NCBI GenBank assembly: GCA_041481485.1
Contig: JBGPBY010000227.1
Span: forward strand, 1 to 11,249
Length of the DNA stretch: 11,249 bases
Reading direction: 5' to 3'
Origin: JBGPBY01 sp041481485
Lineage (GTDB): Bacteria > Acidobacteriota > Terriglobia > 20CM-2-55-15
Numbering within the stretch: the stretch's first letter is position 1; every line of letters starts with the position of its first letter. The position numbers and the translations under genes are program-made. Under the pieces are notes generated by a model. It worked only from the letters and a program-made list of their open reading frames with translations, made no database searches and was not told where the DNA came from. Shown here piece after piece: positions 1 through 7,513 of the stretch.

Positions 1-659
1 CGAAGCGTGGAAAGCAGATCCTGTCCGTTGATCTTCATGCGGTGGCTCACTTCGGCTGCGAAGACCGGTCCCACCCCGGCCACATTGGCAACGAGCCATT
101 TCGCCACGTTTTCGTTTGTGTTCAGACTTTCAAACCCAGGGAAGTCTTCGTTCATGACCAGATCCAGCCCAATCTTGTTGCCTGTTAATGGAGCGGCGTA
201 GGGCTCATATGCGCCGATATTGTGCTGCGGGCTCACTTCCAGGAGCGACGCCACAACTCGCCGGTCGATATCCAGCAGAATGAGGTTTGGCGCATTGGGC
301 AGGAGTTCAACGACGAGAGTCACAGTGCTGAGATCTTTTGCGGGAACTACCGTTCGAAATTGGAATTCGAAAATTCGTTCCGACATCGGTTTTCGGAAAC
401 TTACGAGCTCAGCGGATGTCAGATGTTTCCTGAGCACCATAAGGAAGTCTGATGTTTCCGGATCGATAGGCGGTTTGGATTCGGAAACGTAAAGTGCCGG
501 CAACTGGGGAGACAGTACAATTTTAAGGGCGTCGAGTTTCGCTGAACGCGTGTGGAAAATGAAGCCCCGGGACTGATGTTGAGTGACCCTGCGAACCGAA
601 AAGTCAGCAAGCAAAGGCGTCAACTGCTCCGCAAGCGCAATGAGCGCGAAATTCTCCAT
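1..659 (-). CDS. NFACT-family protein, N-terminal part (RqcH/Rqc2/FbpA-like), truncated by window edge
   Basis: This frame is open for 219 codons from an ATG at 659 and runs off the left edge, so only the N-terminus is visible. An in-frame TGA directly precedes the ATG (660-662), which makes this the most upstream start possible. The translation fits the NFACT-N domain: LYVSESKPPIDPE followed by FLMVLRKHL (about residues 56-80), then SERIFEFQF with the acidic-Arg pair E94-R95, then LVVELLPNAPNLILLD. A helix-hairpin-helix-like GVGPVFAAEVSHR stretch begins near residue 195. Family members (bacterial RqcH, eukaryotic Rqc2/NEMF) bind the obstructed large ribosomal subunit with a peptidyl-tRNA and direct C-terminal Ala tailing; older annotations call them fibronectin-binding proteins. 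The Asp of the usual DR pair is Glu here. The gene lies 21 bp after the RDD gene, probably in the same transcript. I am confident of the family. The coiled coil and NFACT-R domains would lie outside the window. Confidence 0.88.
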   Translation of the reverse strand, partial: MENFALIALAEQLTPLLADFSVRRVTQHQSRGFIFHTRSAKLDALKIVLSPQLPALYVSESKPPIDPETSDFLMVLRKHLTSAELVSFRKPMSERIFEFQFRTVVPAKDLSTVTLVVELLPNAPNLILLDIDRRVVASLLEVSPQHNIGAYEPYAAPLTGNKIGLDLVMNEDFPGFESLNTNENVAKWLVANVAGVGPVFAAEVSHRMKINGQDLLSTL

Positions 660-680
660 TCAGGATATTGTAACCTGCCG

Positions 681-1190
681 TTAAGTCCTCTTGAGGAAAG
701 TGCCGGAGACCTTGTCCGCCCAGGTGAGGTGTTCGGGATCAACGAGCGCCCAGACAAACCCAAGCATCAGCGGAGCAATTGAGATGAAATACCCGAGGCC
801 GCGCATGCACGCCGTGGCCGGATCGAGTGGGGAACCGTCTCGGGAGACAACCGTGAGGTGCTTGAATTTCATACCTGGGGTTTGACCGCTGCTTAACATG
901 AAGAGCAGGAAGTACACACCGATCAACACCATCAGTCCGGCGATGTAAACTCCCGCCGATCTCTTATCCAGTGCCGGCTGTGTCATTTCCAGAAATGTCA
1001 CCGCCAGGAAGATGAGGTACACAATGGCAACGATTGCAAAGTCCACACCATCGGCCACAAGCCGGGCGAACAGCAATTCCTTTTGATATTGCGGAAACGT
1101 AAAGGGTTGAGAAAGCTCGGCTTCCTCAAAGTTTAAGGTGGACTGATTCTCGGAAATATCTATAACGGTTCGCCGCGTTTTTCGCTCCAT
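681..1190 (-). CDS. RDD family membrane protein
   Basis: A 169-residue integral membrane protein with three likely membrane segments (about residues 49-68, 81-100 and 132-150) after a charged cytoplasmic tail of about 40 residues. Family hallmarks are visible: the first segment opens with FARLVADGVDF (R43, D47, D50), the second is followed by SGQTPGMKFKHLTVVSRDG, and the end reads LTWADKVSGTFLKR, which matches the RDD closing motif. RDD proteins are mostly of unknown function; some have been linked to ion transport. The start is ambiguous. ATG 1190 gives MERKTRR; ATG 1208 would add six residues but overlaps the longest lptD start. I prefer 1190 because a TAGAAT hexamer lies 8 nt upstream of it, compatible with leaderless transcription, although neither start has a good Shine-Dalgarno. 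It lies upstream of the NFACT gene and diverges from lptD. Confidence 0.85.
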   Translation of the reverse strand: MERKTRRTVIDISENQSTLNFEEAELSQPFTFPQYQKELLFARLVADGVDFAIVAIVYLIFLAVTFLEMTQPALDKRSAGVYIAGLMVLIGVYFLLFMLSSGQTPGMKFKHLTVVSRDGSPLDPATACMRGLGYFISIAPLMLGFVWALVDPEHLTWADKVSGTFLKRT

Positions 1191-1198
1191 CGCGGCAG

Positions 1199-1204
1199 AT
1201 TCTA
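1199..1204 (-). promoter_or_regulatory. possible -10 element for the RDD/NFACT unit
   Basis: On the minus strand the hexamer TAGAAT (five of six to TATAAT) lies 8 nt before the preferred ATG at 1190. Such spacing would put the transcript start at or next to the start codon. No convincing -35 is present at 17-18 nt; a TTGAGT lies 20 nt upstream. This is weak evidence from sequence alone. Confidence 0.25.
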
Positions 1205-1236
1205 ACATGTTCCAACTGTGGCATACTCAATCGGAC

Positions 1237-3333
1237 ATGCTCACCGCCGCACTCGCAGCGTTTCTCTTGCTTGCGCCACAGCAGAAGGCCGGAAACGCGG
1301 AGATCACTTTTACCGGAAGTAACGGAACCCTGGACTCTGATCAGGGATTCGTCCGCTGTTTAGGTGGATGCGTTCTGGTCTATCAGGACATGCGCTTTGA
1401 AAGCGACTGGATTCACTACGATAAGGTTACCGGAGATGTCGCCGCAGGAGATCACATTCATTTCACGCGAGGTGCGGAGCAGATAGATGGCACCCACATG
1501 AACATGAACGTCGAAACCAAAGCCGGAAAGATTTGGGACGCGACGGGAAAGTTAGATCCCGGGTTTCACGTGAAAGCCAGGATTGCAGAAAAATTTGAAG
1601 ACGACAGCTGGGAATTTCGCGATACCACCATTACGGCATGCGAATCGTCAAAACCGTGCTGGACATTCACGCTCGCCCGCGCCTGGTTTCGTCAGGGCCA
1701 GTGGATCCGAGGAACCGGCGGTGCATTTCGCTTCCACGGCGTACCCTTGTTTTGGGTGCCTTTCATTTCCGCGCCGAGCGAATCCAAGGATCGCTCCACA
1801 GGATTTCTGATACCGTCCATTTCGAATTCGAGTACCAAGGGCTTTGGCGTACACGATGAGTTTTTCTATGTCATCAGCGACAATGCCGACGCTTCCTTTA
1901 CCGGTGAATATTTCAGTAAGCGTGGCGCTGCGGGAGACATTGGATTTCGGGCAAAACCAACAGCAACCGGCTGGATCAGCGCCAATACGTTCTTTGTAAA
2001 AGATAAGCTGGCGCAGGGGGGATACAGCCTTAAGGTGGAATCCTTTTCGAACTGGGGAAAGTATTCCCGTTCGCTCATCGATTTGGAAACCGACAGTTCG
2101 GTGACATTCCGCCAGGTATGGGGCCAGAGTTTCAGTGCGATCGTTTCTCCGATCAATCGCTCGACCGGTTTCTTATCCACCAACATGCCGAATTCCAGTA
2201 TCAATGTGCTGTACAGCCATGATGCATACCTCCATGTCGCACCGTCCGTCGTGCTCAGGAAATTCCCTTCGATCGAAGGATCCATGAACTCGCGGCAGAT
2301 CTTTCAGAATTTTCCGGCATACTTCCGATTTGATAGCAGCTTCTCCGGAATTTCGCGGCGCGACGCCAACATTTCGACTCCGGCATTCGTAGAACGGTTC
2401 GATTTCCATCCTTCCATTCAGACTCCGATATGGCGAGGCAATGCCTTTGAATTGAGCCAGGAATTCGGATTTCGGGAAACAGCGTACTCGCATTCTCTGC
2501 AACCCGCCGTGGAGCAGAGTGCGTTGATGCGCTCGACATTCGACTACACCGCGAGTTTTTCCGGACCTGAACTCACCAAGTCATACGGGACGTGGCGTCA
2601 CACAATCCAGCCGACGGTGGAATATCGATACGTTACCGGAGCGGATCGATTTCGGGAAACCATCATAGTGGACGATATCGATCTGGTCGCAAATACCAGC
2701 GAGGTCGAATACGGAATAACGAACAGAATCATGGGTGACCGTGAGTTGCTCCGATGGCGCATCGCTCAGGTGGCATACTTCGATCCGACTTTTGGAGGAG
2801 CATTCATAGACGGCCAGAGAAACGTCTTTGAACCGCTGCTTAGCGTGACGGGCGCATCCTTTGCCGATAGTCCGCGCCATCACTCGCCAATTGTTTCGAC
2901 ATTCCGTTTGACGCCCAACAAAGCGAATGCGGTTGAAGTTCAGGTCGACTACGATACGCAGCTGCATGCAGCGCGGAGCGCAGTCATTGGCAACACCCTG
3001 GCCCGCGGGAAGTGGAGCTCCAGTATTCTTTACGCATTTACGAAAGCGACGTTGTTGCAGGCTTCGAATAACCAGCTCCATGGAATGGTGAGTTACGGCA
3101 ATCTGTATGGCCGGGGATTCGCCGTGACGACAAACGTTGGCTACGACGTTCAGTCACGCCAGTTTCAGGGCGCCACGACACAGCTTGGCTATAATAGCGA
3201 GTGCTGGGGTGTGAGCGTGGAATTCAGCGAGTTCAATCTCGGCGCCCGACAGGAGCACAAGTTGCGATTCGCATTTAATTTGAAAAATATCGGCTCCTTA
3301 GGAACCCTGCAACGGCCGGATCGAGTTTTCTAA
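1237..3333 (+). CDS. lptD: LPS-assembly outer membrane protein LptD (OstA/Imp)
   Basis: LptD forms, with LptE, the outer-membrane translocon that inserts lipopolysaccharide into the outer leaflet. From ATG 1237 the protein has 698 residues (E. coli LptD has 784). It starts with a hydrophobic signal-like stretch MLTAALAAFLLLA, followed by an OstA-N-type beta region (roughly residues 20-110: ITFTGSNGTL, MRFESDWIHYDKVTG). The middle reads ITACESSKPCWTF, then FRFHGVPLFWVPFISAP and STGFLIPSIS, the most conserved LptD stretch leading into the barrel. Later TIQPTVEYRYV, NRIMGDRELLRWRIAQVAYF and a C-terminal LGYNSECWGVSVEF match the barrel. Cysteines are C41, C45, C135, C141 and C656. C135 and C656 align with E. 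coli C173 and C725, while the position of C724 is Glu. A longer start at 1207 adds ten residues but overlaps the divergent gene. No lptE is visible. It heads the run with hemB. Confidence 0.93.
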   Translation: MLTAALAAFLLLAPQQKAGNAEITFTGSNGTLDSDQGFVRCLGGCVLVYQDMRFESDWIHYDKVTGDVAAGDHIHFTRGAEQIDGTHMNMNVETKAGKIWDATGKLDPGFHVKARIAEKFEDDSWEFRDTTITACESSKPCWTFTLARAWFRQGQWIRGTGGAFRFHGVPLFWVPFISAPSESKDRSTGFLIPSISNSSTKGFGVHDEFFYVISDNADASFTGEYFSKRGAAGDIGFRAKPTATGWISANTFFVKDKLAQGGYSLKVESFSNWGKYSRSLIDLETDSSVTFRQVWGQSFSAIVSPINRSTGFLSTNMPNSSINVLYSHDAYLHVAPSVVLRKFPSIEGSMNSRQIFQNFPAYFRFDSSFSGISRRDANISTPAFVERFDFHPSIQTPIWRGNAFELSQEFGFRETAYSHSLQPAVEQSALMRSTFDYTASFSGPELTKSYGTWRHTIQPTVEYRYVTGADRFRETIIVDDIDLVANTSEVEYGITNRIMGDRELLRWRIAQVAYFDPTFGGAFIDGQRNVFEPLLSVTGASFADSPRHHSPIVSTFRLTPNKANAVEVQVDYDTQLHAARSAVIGNTLARGKWSSSILYAFTKATLLQASNNQLHGMVSYGNLYGRGFAVTTNVGYDVQSRQFQGATTQLGYNSECWGVSVEFSEFNLGARQEHKLRFAFNLKNIGSLGTLQRPDRVF

Positions 3334-4302
3334 ATGGCATTTCCCATTCAACGCCTGCGGCGTTTGCGAAAAACAGAGCGGCTGCGCAATCTCGTTCGCG
3401 AGACCCGCGTGACGCCGGATGCGATGATTTATCCGATCTTTGTGGGGACAGGAAAGAATGTCCGCAAGGAAATATCTTCCATGCCGGGCCAGTTCAATCT
3501 ATCCATTGATCGTGCAGTGGAAGTAGCGCGGGAGGCCGAGAAGCTCGGTGTAGGCGGAATTCTGCTGTTTGGACTGCCTTCACACAAGGACGAAACCGGA
3601 TCGGAGTCATCCGACGAGTCCGGAGTCGTTCAAAATGCGCTCCGTGCCATCCGGCAAAACGTTCGCGACCTTGTTCTGGTGACGGATGTTTGCCTGTGTG
3701 AGTACACTTCGCACGGACATTGCGGCGTTATTCGGCATCACGATGTCGATAACGATGCCACTCTGAAATTGATTGCCGAGACCGCCGCCAGTCACGCTGT
3801 CGCCGGAGCCGATATCGTGGCGCCGTCGGACATGATGGATGGCCGCGTTGCCGCGATTCGCACCGCGCTGGATCGTGAGGGCTACTCGAACACGCCGATC
3901 ATGGCCTACTCGGCGAAATATGCATCCGCATTTTACGGCCCGTTTCGGACTGCGGCCGACTGCGCACCCCAGTTCGGCGACCGTCGTTCTTATCAAATGG
4001 ATCCACCCAACTCCCGCGAGGCTATGCGCGAGATCGCGCTGGATATTCAGGAAGGCGCGGATATCGTCATGGTCAAGCCGGCCATGCCGTATCTCGATAT
4101 CATTGCGAGAGCGCACCGGCAATTTCAACTTCCCATCGCCGCCTATCAGGTGAGTGGGGAATATTCGATGATCGAAGCAGCCGCAAAGTCCGGATGGATC
4201 GACCGGGATCGCGTGATAATGGAAACACTCACCGCGATCAAACGCGCCGGAGCCGATATTCTTATTACCTACTACGCACTCGAACTCGCCAAATCACTAT
4301 GA
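3334..4302 (+). CDS. hemB: Porphobilinogen synthase (5-aminolevulinate dehydratase), Zn type
   Basis: HemB condenses two 5-aminolevulinate molecules to porphobilinogen in the cytoplasm, the first common tetrapyrrole step. The 322-residue length is normal for the family. The two active-site lysines are seen as K195 in YSAKYASAFYGPFR and K248 in MVKPAMPYLD; the latter forms the Schiff base in known enzymes. The metal site reads DVCLCEYTSHGHCG with C120, C122 and C130, the three-Cys arrangement of zinc-dependent enzymes, in contrast to the Asp/Ala versions of Mg-dependent ones. The second position after the CxC is Glu where many enzymes have Pro. The ATG follows the lptD stop with no gap, and the 3' end overlaps hemL by 4 bp (ATGA), so translation coupling on both sides is likely. 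No independent Shine-Dalgarno is obvious. Confidence 0.97.
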   Translation: MAFPIQRLRRLRKTERLRNLVRETRVTPDAMIYPIFVGTGKNVRKEISSMPGQFNLSIDRAVEVAREAEKLGVGGILLFGLPSHKDETGSESSDESGVVQNALRAIRQNVRDLVLVTDVCLCEYTSHGHCGVIRHHDVDNDATLKLIAETAASHAVAGADIVAPSDMMDGRVAAIRTALDREGYSNTPIMAYSAKYASAFYGPFRTAADCAPQFGDRRSYQMDPPNSREAMREIALDIQEGADIVMVKPAMPYLDIIARAHRQFQLPIAAYQVSGEYSMIEAAAKSGWIDRDRVIMETLTAIKRAGADILITYYALELAKSL

Positions 4303-5573
4303 CTCGATCTGACGATCTGTTTGCCCGCGCAAAAGCGCGCATTCCCGGCGGGGTGAACTCCCCCGTGCGCGCCTTCCGTTCAGTCGGCGGCCACCCGCTG
4401 TTTATTGCCAGAGGTGATGGCTCGCACATCTGGGACGCTGACGGAAAGGAATACATCGATTACATCGGATCGTGGGGCCCGTTGTTGTTCGGTCATCGGC
4501 AGCCGGAGGTGATGAATGCGCTGCGCGAAGTCCTCGACATCGGAACTTCGTTCGGAGCGCCGACGGAACGCGAGGTTGATCTCGCCGAACTGATTTGCAT
4601 GTTGGTGCCTTCGGTGGAAAAAGTGCGTCTGGTGAATTCCGGCACCGAAGCCACGATGAGCGCCATCCGCCTCGCCCGGGGATTCACCGGCCGCGACCGA
4701 ATCATCAAATTCGATGGGTGCTATCACGGACATGGCGACAGTCTTCTGGTGAAGGCGGGTTCCGGCGTCGCCACATTTGGATTGCCGGACAGTCCCGGCG
4801 TCCCTAAAGTTCTTGCCGAACTGACAACTGTGCTTCCATTCAATGATGCTGACGCACTGGAAGCGGAGTTTCGCTCCCGAGGGAATGAAATCGCCTGCGT
4901 TATCGTGGAACCCATCGTTGGAAACATGGGCTGCGTGCCGCCGCATTCCGGATATCTGAAATCCATGCGCGACATCACAGCGCGTCACGGCACGGTGCTG
5001 ATCTTCGACGAAGTGATGACCGGATTCCGCGTCGCCGCCGGAGGTGCGCAGCAGCTCTACGGCATCCGTCCGGATTTGACCACTCTCGGAAAGGTGATCG
5101 GCGGCGGGTTGCCGGTCGGCGCCTATGGCGGCCGCTCAGACATTATGGAAATGGTGGCGCCTGCAGGGCCGGTGTATCAGGCTGGAACGTTGTCCGGCAA
5201 TCCGTTGGCCGTTGCCGCAGGGCTGGCGGCTCTCCGGCGGATGGAATCAGAAAACCCATTTCTCAGACTTGAGAAGCTTGGCTCCCGGCTTGAGAAAGGG
5301 TTGGACGACGCTATCGCGAAATCCGGAAAACCTGCGCGCGTCAATCGAGTGGGATCCATGTTTACAGTCTTCTTCACGGACAAGGACGTGACGGATTTTG
5401 ATTCCGCAAAATCCTGTGACGTGAATCGATTCAATGCGTGGTTTCATTCCATGCTGAATCAGGGTATTTATCTGCCGCCGTCACAGTTCGAAGCGGCGTT
5501 TATTTCCGCTGCTCACACGGAAGACGACATCGATCGAACGATCGCATCCGCCAGCCGTGCGCTTCACGCATGA
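4299..5573 (+). CDS. hemL: Glutamate-1-semialdehyde 2,1-aminomutase
   Basis: HemL is a PLP enzyme that converts glutamate-1-semialdehyde to 5-aminolevulinate, the substrate of HemB, and shows that this organism uses the C5 (glutamate) route. The product is 424 residues, close to the usual 425-430. The N-terminus SDDLFARAKARIPGGVNSPV is typical. Further motifs are NSGTEATM (residues 113-120), the phosphate/PLP-binding CYHGHGD (141-147), IFDEVMTGFR with D237 and the PLP lysine K265 in TLGKVIGGGLPVGAYGG. I chose ATG 4299, inside the ATGA overlap with the hemB stop, because the frame's upstream extension to 4194 encodes sequence unrelated to the family and lies within hemB. It overlaps the next gene by ATGA as well. 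I see no missing catalytic residue. Confidence 0.97.
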   Translation: MTRSDDLFARAKARIPGGVNSPVRAFRSVGGHPLFIARGDGSHIWDADGKEYIDYIGSWGPLLFGHRQPEVMNALREVLDIGTSFGAPTEREVDLAELICMLVPSVEKVRLVNSGTEATMSAIRLARGFTGRDRIIKFDGCYHGHGDSLLVKAGSGVATFGLPDSPGVPKVLAELTTVLPFNDADALEAEFRSRGNEIACVIVEPIVGNMGCVPPHSGYLKSMRDITARHGTVLIFDEVMTGFRVAAGGAQQLYGIRPDLTTLGKVIGGGLPVGAYGGRSDIMEMVAPAGPVYQAGTLSGNPLAVAAGLAALRRMESENPFLRLEKLGSRLEKGLDDAIAKSGKPARVNRVGSMFTVFFTDKDVTDFDSAKSCDVNRFNAWFHSMLNQGIYLPPSQFEAAFISAAHTEDDIDRTIASASRALHA

Positions 5574-7513
5574 GCAAATCCGTTGCGTCTTACGGTTCGT
5601 GGAAGTCACCGATTACATCTTCCGTTCTAACATCCGCAGGCGTTGGACTCAGCCAGTTGGAATTCACGAGCCATGGCCTTTATTGGACCGAATCCCGTCC
5701 GATGGAAGGCGGACGTGTTGTCATCGTGCGCCATTCTCAGGGAGCAAACTCCGATGTCACCCCGGCGGGATTCAACGTTCGAACAAGAGTTCATGAGTAC
5801 GGTGGCGGCGCGTACACGACACATGAGGATAAGGTCTTTTTCAGCAACTTCAGTGACCAGCTCTTGTATGGTCAGTCTTTGTCGTCTCCAGATCCTCTGC
5901 CACTGGGAGAGGGCCTCGGGACTATAGCATTCCGGTATGCCGACTCCCGCGTGAGCCCGGACGGCAAGAGCATCGTGTGCGTTCGCGAAGGACATGGACA
6001 AACGCGTGAACCCATCAACGAACTTGCGATTATTTCAGTGGATGGCTCCCACCCTGAGAGAAGCCTTACATCAACCCTTCCGCACCACGACTTCTATGCC
6101 GCTCCGCGTTTCAGTCCCGATGGAAGACGTCTGTGCTGGTTTACCTGGGATCATCCCAACATGCCATGGGACGGTTCCGATCTTTGGACGGCCGATTTCG
6201 ACTCCGTGCACGGCTTGTCCAACGTGCGGCACATTGCCGGAAGTCCGAATGAATCGGTAGTCCATCCGTCGTGGAGTCCCGAAGGGAATCTTCATTTTGT
6301 TTCGGACCGAAGCGGCTGGTGGAATCTTTACACGCTTCGCAACGATGATGTTGTACCGCTCGCCCCATCTCCTGCGGAATTTGGGATACCGCACTGGGTG
6401 TTCGGTACTTCGCGATATGCATATCTATCGCAGCAAAGAATCGTTTGCATCGTCAGTAAGAACGGACTCGACTATCTTGCGATTCTTTTCCATGACGGCC
6501 GTCTGGAGCCCATCGATTTACCGTTCACCGCATTAGCGGATGTGCAGACGGATGGAGAGAACCGAATATTTGTCATCGCGGCGTCGGCGTCGGTTGCTCC
6601 GCAGATCATTTCGCTGGATGTTTCACAGCGCCGCATCGAAGTGTTGAAGAGCAGCACGACGGTTGAATTCGACCGGGGCGATATTTCAGTTCCCGAGCCG
6701 ATCGAATTTCCGACAACCGGAGGCCGAACTGCTTTTGGTCTGTTCTATCGGCCTGCCAACAGGAGTTTTGCCGGACCTTCCTCCGAGAAACCAATACTAC
6801 TTGTGTTCATTCACGGCGGTCCGACCAGTTCGGCGGGATCCAGTCTCAAGCTTGGTGTTCAGTATTGGACGACGCGCGGATTTGCGGTGGTCGATGTGAA
6901 CTATGGAGGAAGCACAGGCTACGGCCGCGAGTACCGCGAGAGGCTGAATGGATCCTGGGGCGTTGTCGACGTGGATGATTGCATCAATGCCGCCCGGTAT
7001 CTTGCAGACCGCGGAGACGTGGATCCCAGGCGCATGGCAATTCGAGGCGGCAGCGCCGGCGGCTACACAACGCTCAGCGCGCTGGTCTTTCATAGTGTAT
7101 TTGCTGCGGGAGCCAGTCATTTCGGCGTTGCAGATCTGACCGCGCTCGCCGCCGACACTCACAAGTTTGAGTCGCGTTATCTCGACCGGTTGGTTGGACC
7201 TTATCCTGAAGCCGAGAAGATCTATCGATCTCGTTCGCCTATTCATTTTGCGGATCAATTGTCCTGTCCGGTTATTCTGTTTCAAGGTGGAGAAGACAAA
7301 GTCGTGCCGCCGGGTCAGGCCGAAACATTTGTCGAAGCATTGCGCGCGAAGAAACTTCCATTTGCATACATTCTGTTTCCGGAGGAGGGGCATGGATTTC
7401 GCCAGGCCGCGAACATCCAGCGTGCCGCCGAAGCGGAGCTATATTTCTACTCACGCGTGTTCGGGTTCAACCTTGCGGATTCTGTCGAACCGATCGAGAT
7501 TGAGAATCTTTAA
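5570..7513 (+). CDS. S9 family serine peptidase (prolyl oligopeptidase / acylaminoacyl-peptidase type)
   Basis: A 647-residue predicted cytoplasmic peptidase (no signal peptide) with an N-terminal beta-propeller and a C-terminal alpha/beta-hydrolase domain. Propeller repeats of PD40 type are seen at VSPDGKSIVCVR (about 128-139), FSPDGRRLCWFTWDHPNMPWDG (about 181-202) and WSPEGNLHFVSDRSGWWNLY (about 235-254). The catalytic triad is S495 in RGGSAGGY, D576 in GGEDKVVPPGQ and H608 in EEGHGF. The oxyanion region is FIHGGPTS, followed by NYGGSTGYGREYRERLNGSWG. Relatives cleave short peptides, releasing dipeptides or N-acylated amino acids, with the propeller limiting access to small substrates; the exact specificity here cannot be read. 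ATG 5570 overlaps the hemL stop by 4 bp and begins MSKSVASYGSWKSPIT, a normal start for the family. The in-frame extension to 5438 lies inside hemL and was rejected. Confidence 0.93.
   Translation: MSKSVASYGSWKSPITSSVLTSAGVGLSQLEFTSHGLYWTESRPMEGGRVVIVRHSQGANSDVTPAGFNVRTRVHEYGGGAYTTHEDKVFFSNFSDQLLYGQSLSSPDPLPLGEGLGTIAFRYADSRVSPDGKSIVCVREGHGQTREPINELAIISVDGSHPERSLTSTLPHHDFYAAPRFSPDGRRLCWFTWDHPNMPWDGSDLWTADFDSVHGLSNVRHIAGSPNESVVHPSWSPEGNLHFVSDRSGWWNLYTLRNDDVVPLAPSPAEFGIPHWVFGTSRYAYLSQQRIVCIVSKNGLDYLAILFHDGRLEPIDLPFTALADVQTDGENRIFVIAASASVAPQIISLDVSQRRIEVLKSSTTVEFDRGDISVPEPIEFPTTGGRTAFGLFYRPANRSFAGPSSEKPILLVFIHGGPTSSAGSSLKLGVQYWTTRGFAVVDVNYGGSTGYGREYRERLNGSWGVVDVDDCINAARYLADRGDVDPRRMAIRGGSAGGYTTLSALVFHSVFAAGASHFGVADLTALAADTHKFESRYLDRLVGPYPEAEKIYRSRSPIHFADQLSCPVILFQGGEDKVVPPGQAETFVEALRAKKLPFAYILFPEEGHGFRQAANIQRAAEAELYFYSRVFGFNLADSVEPIEIENL

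Noticed and set aside
220..492. Plus-strand open frames in the first 780 bp
   Set aside because: They are shadows of the partial NFACT gene, whose minus-strand frame is continuous to the window edge and matches NFACT-N motifs.
2460..2665. Repeated ATTTCGGGAAAC (near 2468 and 2648) in lptD
   Set aside because: It encodes two separate FRET tetrapeptides in barrel strands and is most likely coincidental codon reuse, not a DNA repeat.
4194..4298. N-terminal extension of the hemL frame
   Set aside because: It lies inside hemB and encodes no family sequence; ATG 4299 in the ATGA overlap gives the standard HemL N-terminus.
4380..4988. 202-codon minus-strand open frame within hemL
   Set aside because: It is antisense to conserved HemL motifs and has no family resemblance.
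5438..5569. 44-codon N-terminal extension of the S9 peptidase frame
   Set aside because: It lies inside hemL, and the family-like sequence starts at the ATG at 5570.
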